Below are positions 1 through 4,637 of a stretch of DNA of 7,172 nucleotides, one piece after another (within the stretch, counting starts at the first letter, position 1; every line of letters starts with the position of its first letter). The DNA lies in the NCBI GenBank assembly GCA_051745935.1, contig JBNJEM010000413.1:1-7172 (forward strand), read 5' to 3'. The position numbers and the translations under genes were made by a program. The notes beneath the pieces were generated by a model. That model worked only from the letters and a program-made list of their open reading frames with translations, was not told where the DNA came from and did no database searches. This stretch comes from JBNJEM01 sp051745935 (GTDB lineage: Bacteria; Planctomycetota; Planctomycetia; Pirellulales; Pirellulaceae).

Positions 1-43
1 ACGGGTAGTACGGTCCACAATTGGCTGACGAGATTAACACTGT

Positions 44-61
44 TGGGACAGCAGTGTCCCA
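44..61. repeat. Short perfect hairpin TGGGACA-GCAG-TGTCCCA
   Basis: A 7-bp perfect inverted repeat (44-50 and 55-61) has a 4-nt loop. A second, mutually exclusive pairing is possible: ACACTG at 37-42 with CAGTGT at 52-57. Neither strand shows a T-run after the stem, so a Rho-independent terminator is unlikely. It lies beyond the truncated end of the AbiEii remnant and may be a small intergenic palindrome. Its function is unknown. Confidence 0.4.
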
Positions 62-109
62 GGGACGAATCCCCGACTCGCCGGCAAGGCGTAATAGCCA
101 CAAAGCCGT

Positions 110-406
110 CTAATAACTCCAGCAACCAGCCGTTCCAAGTTGCGGTGCCATCCCAAAATCGCCGTCTGCAGCGGTTTTGAGAGGACATCCGAGAAACCAA
201 GCGTCGATGTCGACCGACAGACGGGGGAGATCGAATAGGAATAGGTTGAGAGCCGTGCCGCCTTTCAGCACCAGACGGCTCTTGAGGAACGGGTGTCGAC
301 CGAAGCCGGTCAGGATTTACTGCAGACGACAGACCTTTTCCAGAACTTCCACGCGAAAGCCACCTTGTTCGGCTTGCCTTTGGAGGCTCTTGAGCGAAAC
401 GTTCAT
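110..406 (-). pseudogene. Remnant of AbiEii-type nucleotidyltransferase toxin, nonsense-interrupted and C-terminally truncated
   Basis: AbiEii-type toxins are nucleotidyltransferases that act with an AbiEi antitoxin in type IV toxin-antitoxin / phage-abortive systems. The start ATG (404-406) overlaps the stop of the antitoxin remnant as ATGA, the usual translationally coupled arrangement. Residues 1-29 (MNVSLKSLQR...VLEKVCRLQ) match the family's N-terminus. Codon 30 is TAA (317-319), yet the same frame carries on with clear family sequence: HPFLKSRLVLKGGTALNLFL, then LPRLSVDID. This keeps the GGT motif (residues 49-51) and the DxD motif (66-68). Homology ends at about position 203, right after the second Asp; unrelated sequence then runs to a TAG at 110-112. 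The intact family is roughly 200-300 residues, so most of the enzyme is gone. One base (GAA to TAA) would explain the stop. The assignment comes from recall of family motifs, not a search. Confidence 0.75.
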
Positions 407-660
407 GCCTCCTCCCAGTGCCGCTCGGCAAGCCAGCGGGGTACGATGAGGTTCCAACGCCGAGCAAGGACGTTGTCCGCCGATTTGCTCTGCAGATAGC
501 ACGGCTGCCGGGGACGGCCCCGCTCGAGGTTCTTGAAATGCTCCGGTTCGACCATTAGCCTCTGACGGTGTTCCTCCAAGAAATAACCGACTTTGGCCAC
601 AGTGGTAGCATTTCCCAGCTCCCTGATCATTCTTTTCCCCACTGTTGTGACGAGCTTTCT
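403..660 (-). pseudogene. C-terminal remnant of AbiEi-like type IV antitoxin
   Basis: The frame is open from just after a TAG (661-663) to the TGA at 403-405. It reads IRELGNATTVAKVGYFLEEH, then a segment with RLMVEPEHF, GRPRQPCYL and RRWNLIVPRWL, ending HWEEA. This resembles the C-terminal domain of AbiEi-like antitoxins that sit directly upstream of AbiEii. The family has an N-terminal winged-helix DNA-binding domain used for autoregulation; nothing of it is visible here, so roughly the first half or more is missing. A GTG at 640-642 could serve as a start but has no good Shine-Dalgarno sequence. The homology ends near 640-660, exactly where the plus-strand membrane frame takes over, so this is a rearrangement junction. 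The ATGA overlap with the toxin remnant shows that the two once formed an operon. It cannot encode a normal antitoxin as it stands. Confidence 0.68.
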
Positions 661-907
661 CTACTGCAAACTGGTTATGCGGATTGGAGCTGGCCGGAAG
701 TGGATGTTGGTCTCATGTGCGATACTCGCCGTGTACCCAGCGATGCTATCCTTCCGACAGGCCGCATACGTTACGGAAGGAACCGACTCCGTGGCGGCTG
801 GCTTCCTGATGTGCCTCATATTGGGACAAGTCCTGCTTCCTCTCGCCATCGCTTGGTGGTTCTTGCGGCGCAAACCCGACCAGGACCAGTTGCAGTTGGC
901 GGCGTAG
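593..907 (+). CDS. Small hydrophobic membrane protein, unrecognised, possibly a fragment
   Basis: The frame is open from a TAA at 584-586 to the TAG at 905-907. From a TTG start it gives 104 residues with three hydrophobic stretches, at about 4-28, 37-54 and 67-91. The tail is charged and hydrophilic (RRKPDQDQLQLAA), as in an inner-membrane protein with a cytoplasmic C-terminus. The first 68 nt lie antisense to the AbiEi remnant, so the first hydrophobic stretch may be an artefact of antisense reading. The real protein could then start at the ATG at 677, giving 76 residues and two membrane segments. Neither start has a convincing ribosome binding site. I do not recognise the family. Either a small membrane protein or the C-terminal end of a larger one joined to the AbiE remnant would fit. 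Confidence 0.4.
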   Translation: MATVVAFPSSLIILFPTVVTSFLYCKLVMRIGAGRKWMLVSCAILAVYPAMLSFRQAAYVTEGTDSVAAGFLMCLILGQVLLPLAIAWWFLRRKPDQDQLQLAA

Positions 908-1129
908 GGCACGGGAAAATGGCGAATGCCTGCTGGCTCGATTTGGTGTGACAGCGACTTGCCTAGAGCTACTGTAACCAACGTCGGCTAGTGAAACCCT
1001 GCCTAACCACGGGCGGCTCTTCTCGAAAGTCAGACCTATTTCCACCTTCGTGGAAGGTCAATCTCGCTCGTTGGAATTTCCACTTTGGGGACAAGAGGGC
1101 CAAGTAGCGGTGGAGAGTTCAACAGCCCG
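908..1129. other. Gene-free stretch
   Basis: I see no supported coding frame on either strand. The only structure is a minor hairpin, TTCCAC-CTTC-GTGGAA, near 1039-1054. The minus-strand frames through here are antisense shadows of the hydrophobic frame at 593-907. Confidence 0.4.
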
Positions 1130-1193
1130 TAACAAAACCCGGTTTCCGCTTCCAAACATCCCTGGATAACAGCAAGCCTGCACGGTTTTGTTA
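1130..1193. repeat. 10-bp perfect inverted repeat flanking the 3' end of the HicA-like gene
   Basis: TAACAAAACC (1130-1139) and GGTTTTGTTA (1184-1193) are exact reverse complements, separated by 44 nt. The right arm contains the stop codon of the minus-strand gene at 1191-1457 (TAA, 1191-1193). On the minus strand the distal arm reads GGTTTTGTTA, so a long-loop terminator is conceivable. The loop is too long for a classical Rho-independent terminator. It could equally be the footprint of a small mobile element. Confidence 0.4.
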
Positions 1194-1457
1194 TGGGTTC
1201 TTATCCAGCACGGCCGCACCGAGTAGCGACTCAAGCGATTCTTCCGTGATTCCTCGGGCGTGTAGATGGACCTCCGTCGATAGCATGTCGGCTGGGGTTA
1301 CCAAATCGCCCGGGTGACGACCGAATGCCAGGATCGTGTCGGTGGGCGCGTGATAATAGACGTGTTGCCTCTCAGTCGCCGCTGTCGGCTGTCGCCTAAA
1401 CTCCAGCGACTCAAGCAACAGGAACAGGTTTTGGTAAGTAATTGGCGTTTCAGTCAT
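1191..1457 (-). CDS. Small HicA-like protein (putative toxin-antitoxin component)
   Basis: An 88-residue protein. The ATG (1455-1457) is preceded by GAGGA (1464-1468) at a 6-nt spacing, a good ribosome binding site that supports this start. The order of elements resembles small HicA-like or YcfA-like proteins: an N-terminal helix (TYQNLFLLLESLEFRR), a strand pair around QHVYYHAPTDTILAFGRH, then a segment VTPADMLSTEVHLHARGI leading into a final helix. HicA toxins have a double-stranded RNA-binding-like fold with a key His; several His residues are present here but I cannot assign a catalytic one. No antitoxin-like partner is next to it: upstream the sequence changes at once to the plus-strand haem protein fragment, and downstream is non-coding. 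If it was half of a pair, the partner has probably been lost. The family call is tentative, but that this is a real gene is fairly likely. Confidence 0.6.
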   Translation of the reverse strand: MTETPITYQNLFLLLESLEFRRQPTAATERQHVYYHAPTDTILAFGRHPGDLVTPADMLSTEVHLHARGITEESLESLLGAAVLDKNP

Positions 1458-1463
1458 TGGTGA

Positions 1464-2042
1464 TCCTCAGAACCGGATCGGATTCGTGATACACAGCGGA
1501 GCGTCATTCAATTGCAACCGGGCGAGCAGCGCAGCTGCATCGGGTGCCATGAAGACCGCCGGTTGGCCCCGCCGGCCGGCGAGTCGCAGGCTCTCGGGCG
1601 TTCGCCCGAGGCCTTGGAACCGCCGCCCTGGGGCGCCGAGCCCTTCTCCTACCAGGACGTCGTGCAACCGGTCCTCGATCGCCAGTGCGTCCGCTGTCAC
1701 GATGGTGGCGCGGAGGGCGGTGGGCTCGACCTTCGCGGCACCCTCGATAGCGAGCGCGTTCCCGCCTCGTACCGATCGCTGATCGAGGGCGGATGGGTGC
1801 ACTTTTTTGATTTCGGGTATGGGATGCGACACTTCAAGGCCAAACCGCTTTCCTTCGGCACGGTGAAAAGCCGTCTGTGGAAGATTCTCGAAGACGAGAA
1901 TCACCGAAACGTTTCCCTCGACGACCACGAAATGCGCGCGGTGAAGGCGTGGGTCGACCTGAACTGTCCCTTGTGGCCTGATTACATTTACCGGCCCGAT
2001 CGTCCCGCCTCGAAACCACCGGAGTTGACGGCGACCCGGTAG
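1464..2042 (+). pseudogene. C-terminal fragment of a large secreted HzsA-like multihaem/cytochrome c protein
   Basis: The frame is open from a TGA at 1461-1463 to the TAG at 2040-2042. It holds two CxxCH haem c attachment motifs, CIGCH (1536-1550) and CVRCH (1686-1700). The segments QPGEQRSCIGCHE, PFSYQDVVQPVLDRQCVRCH, LSFGTVKSRLWKIL and VKAWVDLNCPLWPDYIYRP match, from recall, the C-terminal end of large periplasmic proteins annotated in planctomycetes as hydrazine synthase alpha subunit (HzsA) middle-domain proteins. These are widespread and not specific to anammox. Full-length members are several hundred residues or more and begin with a signal peptide. Here everything N-terminal to about residue RSVIQLQPGE (near 1497) is missing. 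There is no ATG and no ribosome binding site; only a TTG at 1512 could start a 176-residue product, which would lack export and could not receive haem. It abuts the start of the minus-strand HicA-like gene. Confidence 0.75.
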
Positions 2043-2312
2043 CGCGGACCTACACCGCGCATGCCGCTCGCGGGACCTGTGTGAGAAATGCCCAGAGAGT
2101 CATCGTAGTTCACCCGTGTTGATTAGCGTTCTGCCTAACTTCATCATTCGTTAAACTATCCGGTCTTCGCGTGACCGGACAGGGCGCTGCCGATCCGGAT
2201 CTGAATCCTGACCAGAACGTGGATCTTACGGCGCCGAGGACCGGTAAACAGTATAATTCCGACGAGCCCCCCTGAGGGCAACGAGCAACCAGCGGACGGT
2301 TTTTTGTGGGGT
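2043..2312. other. Intergenic region with one palindrome and an unassigned short frame
   Basis: Between the haem-protein fragment and the antitoxin gene I see no confident gene. The plus strand has a protein-like frame from a GTG at 2171 to a TGA at 2273-2275 (34 residues, including ADPDLNPDQNVDLTAPRTGK). It has no ribosome binding site and may be a gene remnant. A run of six T at 2300-2305 follows no good stem on the plus strand. Confidence 0.3.
2159..2179. repeat. Hairpin TCCGGTC-(7)-GACCGGA
   Basis: A 7-bp perfect inverted repeat (2159-2165 and 2173-2179) with a 7-nt loop. It lies about 130 bp past the stop of the minus-strand antitoxin gene. No strong T-tract follows on either strand, so a terminator role is uncertain. 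Confidence 0.35.
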
Positions 2313-2684
2313 CTAGGCCATTTCGGAGTGCAACTCCGCAACCACACGCATTCCAATTGCCGATGCGTATCGCTGCAGCGTCAGCAGCGTGGGGTTCGCG
2401 GTTGGATCGTTTTCCAGCCGCGACAGGGCCGAGCGCTTGAGTCCGCTTCTCGCCTCCACATCAGCCAGCGACAACCCCAATCGCTCCCGCTCGGCGCGCA
2501 ACGCATCAACCATATGACGCACCTGGGCCCGAGAGATGTCCAACGCCCGTTTCCGAATACGGCCTTCGGCCATGATCTCGTCGCGAATCGCTTCCGTTTC
2601 CGCTCGCGCCCGGTTCAAGCGTTGCTGTTCATCCGCGGAAAGTTCACGATAGACCCGCTCGCTGGTTGGTTGCTGTTCGTTCAT
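2313..2684 (-). CDS. XRE-family HTH antitoxin/repressor of a toxin-antitoxin pair
   Basis: A 123-residue DNA-binding protein. Residues 1-50 form a charged, helical N-terminal region (AEQ/R-rich, e.g. LSADEQQRLNRARAETEAIR). Residues about 58-112 form a Cro/C1-type helix-turn-helix: MVDALRAERERLGLSLADVE, then RSGLKRSALSRLEN as turn and recognition helix, then NPTLLTLQRYASAIGM. The ATG at 2682-2684 is preceded by a run of seven G (2692-2698), which can act as a ribosome binding site. An upstream in-frame ATG at 2703-2705 is less well placed. It lies 38 nt downstream of the BrnT-like toxin gene on the same strand. That arrangement suggests a two-gene toxin-antitoxin operon in which this protein neutralises the toxin and represses the shared promoter, as in HigBA and BrnTA systems. 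The role is inferred from domain and context. Confidence 0.8.
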   Translation of the reverse strand: MNEQQPTSERVYRELSADEQQRLNRARAETEAIRDEIMAEGRIRKRALDISRAQVRHMVDALRAERERLGLSLADVEARSGLKRSALSRLENDPTANPTLLTLQRYASAIGMRVVAELHSEMA

Positions 2685-2722
2685 GGCGTGGCCCCCCCAA
2701 TTCATTAATCCCGGAAAGCTTT

Positions 2723-3034
2723 TCAGAACCTGTTTGAATGAGGCCGCGGTCGGTTGACCGCCGAATTTGCCAATCCAGTTATGTGGGGAAATGAAACTTC
2801 GTCGATTTCGTACGCTGTCACCGCGACAACCTCGTCGTGTCCGATGTATTCGAACACGCATGCAAGGTATTTTCCCGTGGAAGTTTCGCCGAACACGATC
2901 GGGCGGCCCGAAGAGCGGCTTGTACGGACGTCTTTCGAGGCCAAGACAACCTCCTCGAACTCCTCCGGCGTCACGCCATGCTGAGCAATGTACTCGGTGA
3001 TTTCGTCATTCCAGTGGAACAATACGTGCGGCAT
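2723..3034 (-). CDS. BrnT/RelE-superfamily-like toxin of a toxin-antitoxin pair
   Basis: A 103-residue protein starting at the ATG at 3032-3034. The pattern resembles BrnT-type ribonuclease toxins: an N-terminal strand and helix FHWNDEITEYIAQHGVTPEE (residues 6-25, including W8 and H19-G20-V21), FEEVVL (26-31), then SRSSGRPIVFGET and GKYLACVFEYIG (39-65) and VVAVTAYEID (69-78) as the beta-sheet core. Residues 83-103 (PHITGL...NRF) look like an extra, poorly folded tail, so the normal stop may have been lost. Start choice is not firm: no strong Shine-Dalgarno sequence precedes the ATG, and a GTG lies three codons upstream (3041-3043). The frame stays open far upstream but that part has no recognisable sequence. 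The XRE antitoxin follows 38 nt downstream. By analogy it would cleave RNA; catalytic residues cannot be assigned from sequence alone. Confidence 0.7.
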   Translation of the reverse strand: MPHVLFHWNDEITEYIAQHGVTPEEFEEVVLASKDVRTSRSSGRPIVFGETSTGKYLACVFEYIGHDEVVAVTAYEIDEVSFPHITGLANSAVNRPRPHSNRF

Positions 3035-3405
3035 GCCATTCACTTTAATGTTAACATGCAGGCGGCTGGCGATCCAGTTCAATGGGGCCGCGATCGTACG
3101 ACTGCGGAATGAGCCGGTTAGCCGGCCTGCGCTCTGCGAGCGAATCAGCTTCAATGGAGCCAGCCTTGCCTTTGAGGGGATCGTGTCATGGCCGGCAGTA
3201 TAGGGGGTTTGGATGGCTGCTGTGGCGGGACTGGAAACGGAGTTTCGTGAATTCTGAGATTTTGGGTATGGGCTGTCAAGGATCTTCAAGCCAATCATAA
3301 GGGGTTTTTAGCGAACTGAAGTAAAGCTCTTCCAGGCAATGACAGCTGGAAAACGGCCCCGCAGAGCGCGCGGATCCCCGTCACGATCCCTACTGGTTCC
3401 AACAC
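3035..3405. other. Non-coding upstream region of the toxin-antitoxin pair
   Basis: No supported gene on either strand. The long minus-strand extension of the toxin frame (to 3298) and the overlapping plus-strand frames show no recognisable protein sequence. The region contains a possible promoter (3251-3279) and a small GCCGG-TTAG-CCGGC hairpin near 3113-3126. Confidence 0.35.
3251..3279 (-). promoter_or_regulatory. Possible sigma-70-type promoter for the toxin-antitoxin operon
   Basis: On the minus strand a consensus -35 box TTGACA (3274-3279) is followed, after 17 nt, by CAGAAT (3251-3256), a 4/6 match to the -10 box. It would give a leader of about 210 nt before the toxin ATG, which is long. 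A weaker TTGAAC box lies nearer the gene (minus strand, around 3075-3080). This is sequence resemblance only. Confidence 0.25.
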
Positions 3406-3747
3406 GTGGCCGAGCGGACTCTGTCCTTGTGGTTAAACGGAGCCAAATCCGGCTTGTCTTGGATTAAAATCACGGCAAGAATCCTTAATTCGACAGCGCC
3501 ACTTGAGCCCTCCTCCGTAAGCCGAATCGCTGTGTTGGTCAAGACATACGGCGAAATGGACCCCATCCAGCTTGCCTGGATGGTGAATCAGATGGAGAGC
3601 TACAGCCTACGCTGCCGCTCCCTCGACGTTCCAGGGACAGGAACGTTGTTTCTGGGGACGGTCGTCTTAGCCCTCCATCTGGTTCACCAACGGCACAAGG
3701 CCGTTGGGGTCCAGCAGTTGCGCGAGAAAGTGACGCTGTCCAATTAA
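3406..3747 (+). pseudogene. Possible C-terminal transposase/integrase remnant
   Basis: The plus-strand frame here includes ARILNSTAPLEPSSVSRI followed by VLVKTYGEMDPIQLAWMVNQ and MESY. This loosely resembles the C-terminal tail of DDE integrase-type transposases, with a 'RxLxS...DPxxL...I' pattern after the catalytic domain. No catalytic DDE residues are present in this frame. The convincing part stops near 3605; the remainder to 3747 is probably antisense to a second, inverted and related segment on the minus strand (LDPNGLVPLVNQMEG then a stop, 3667-3715). The match is from memory and weak. Chance protein-like sequence cannot be excluded. Confidence 0.2.
3580..3690. repeat. Nested imperfect inverted repeat
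   Basis: The outer arms 3580-3601 and 3669-3690 are reverse complements at 19 of 22 positions. The inner arms ACGTTCC (3626-3632) and GGAACGT (3640-3646) are perfect. Both share the same centre, near 3635-3636. TGGACCCC also recurs just outside each outer arm, in inverted orientation (3558-3565 on plus; 3704-3711 as its complement). Read as protein, the arms give VNQMES on plus and VNQMEG on minus. The structure could be two inverted copies of one coding end, such as two transposase tails, or a palindromic element. It is not explained by any gene called here. Confidence 0.5.
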
Positions 3748-3901
3748 GCCGCGGAGACATCCCGTCTTCCACGGCTGCGCGCGTAACTCGTTATACTCAA
3801 GTGGGCGACGGTTGCTCGCACGCTGGCTCGTTAGGCTGGCGGAACCGCGGCGACGAAGTTCGCCGAATGTGAAAGAACGATCACGGGGAAGAAGAAACAC
3901 G

Positions 3902-4168
3902 ATGACCAAGACAAGAATCGCGACGTTAATCGGGTTGTTGGCGCGCGGTCTGTTCGCATCGGCACCGGGCGAGGCGGCGAATAGGGGACACCGCACAGTC
4001 ACGCAGTTTGTGCCGCATCTTGAGTGGAGCATCGACAACGTGACTTATTCGGGCAATCTTTTTGATGTGGCAGCCACGATTGCCAACGGGCCAGCACGAG
4101 CACCACCCACTGGCATTTGCCGGGTATTCTCCGTTGCAGTATACCACCGCTGCTTTACCCTGAACTAG
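3902..4168 (+). pseudogene. Truncated secreted protein with signal peptide, DUF5060-like N-terminus
   Basis: The ATG at 3902 is preceded by a purine-rich GGGGAAGAAG (3886-3895) that can bind the ribosome. Residues 1-26 look like a Sec signal peptide: MTKTR, a hydrophobic core ATLIGLLARGLFA, and a cleavage-like ASAPGEAA. An Arg at residue 15 breaks the core. Residues 31-59 (RTVTQFVPHLEWSIDNV, then YSGNLFDVAAT) resemble the start of planctomycete secreted DUF5060 domain proteins, which normally continue for several hundred residues and are often linked to glycoside hydrolases. After about residue 59 (near 4078) the frame loses that character and stops at a TAG (4166-4168). So only the signal peptide and the first strands remain. 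The TAG overlaps the stop of the minus-strand oxidoreductase remnant through the shared CTAG at 4165-4168. The family call is from recall. Confidence 0.55.
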
Positions 4169-4423
4169 GCAAGAGGCCATTTGAACGTCGAGCGGATCGG
4201 GATACGTCGTCCAGTGTTCTGCGATTCGTTGCCAGCCGTCATGATCTCGACCACGTGCAGGGCGTGCTCGTGCGGGGTGAAGTCGTTGAAGCCGCACTGC
4301 ACGTGCGAGCGTTCCTTCGCCGTTGAACAGCGGCCGGCGTCCGTCCGCGCGACGGTTGCGTCTGTCGAGGGTCTTCGGGTTGGTCCAGGAGCCTCCACGT
4401 GGCCTGCCGAAGAGCGTTTCGCG
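4165..4423 (-). pseudogene. Frameshifted C-terminal fragment of a Gfo/Idh/MocA family oxidoreductase
   Basis: Two minus-strand frames join into one protein-like sequence. The first, from 4423 to 4313, reads RETLFGRPRGGSWTNPKTLD, then a stretch ending RRPLFNGEG. The second, from 4308 to the TAG at 4165-4167, reads SHVQCGFNDFTPHEHALHVV, then EIMTAGNESQNTGRRIPIRS and TFKWPLA. The second part has the ALHVVEIMTAG...ESQ.TGRRIPI pattern of the C-terminal end of Gfo/Idh/MocA proteins in planctomycetes. A 4-nt insertion (ACGC on the minus strand, 4309-4312) between GEG and SHVQ would account for the shift. Upstream, a TAG (4424-4426) closes the first frame, and the Rossmann domain is absent. The sequence differs from the C-terminus of the intact oxidoreductase at 4638, so it is a different paralogue rather than a duplicate of that gene. 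Confidence 0.65.
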
Positions 4424-4546
4424 CTACGCCGTGCGACACTTGAGTGAATTTCATCCTCCGATTTAGAAGCGGACAGAAAACCTGCAAACCTCACCGCAAA
4501 CCCTTGTAATGTGAACGATTTAGCAACGCTTGCCGGAGTTTTCCGT

Positions 4547-4561
4547 CCGCCTCTAAGGCGG
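4547..4561. repeat. Small hairpin downstream of the oxidoreductase gene
   Basis: CCGCCT (4547-4552) and AGGCGG (4556-4561) form a 6-bp stem with a 3-nt loop, about 77 bp past the stop of the minus-strand oxidoreductase. On the minus strand no T-run follows it, so it is at best a weak terminator candidate. Confidence 0.25.
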
Positions 4562-4637
4562 CGCGCAGCGAACCGGGCCCGTCCGGGCGCGACCGCGACA
4601 AGCGCCGCTTCTTGGGCAAGTCCGGCCGCTGTCTCGG

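Noticed and set aside
177..449. Plus-strand 90-residue frame
   Set aside because: It is antisense to the AbiEii remnant, Arg/Ser/Pro-rich, and has no recognisable sequence.
1467..1928. Minus-strand 153-residue frame
   Set aside because: It is antisense to the well-supported haem-protein fragment and has no ribosome binding site or family features.
1464..2042. Anammox hydrazine synthase as evidence of anammox metabolism
   Set aside because: HzsA-like C-terminal sequence is common in non-anammox planctomycetes. The catalytic part is missing here, so no metabolic claim is justified.
2837..3112. Plus-strand frame across the toxin gene
   Set aside because: It is an antisense shadow of the BrnT-like gene; the minus strand has the family pattern.
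3667..4038. Minus-strand 123-residue frame with a hydrophobic stretch
   Set aside because: The hydrophobic part is antisense to the signal peptide at 3902. Only its last residues (LDPNGLVPLVNQMEG) are of interest, and they are covered under the inverted repeat.
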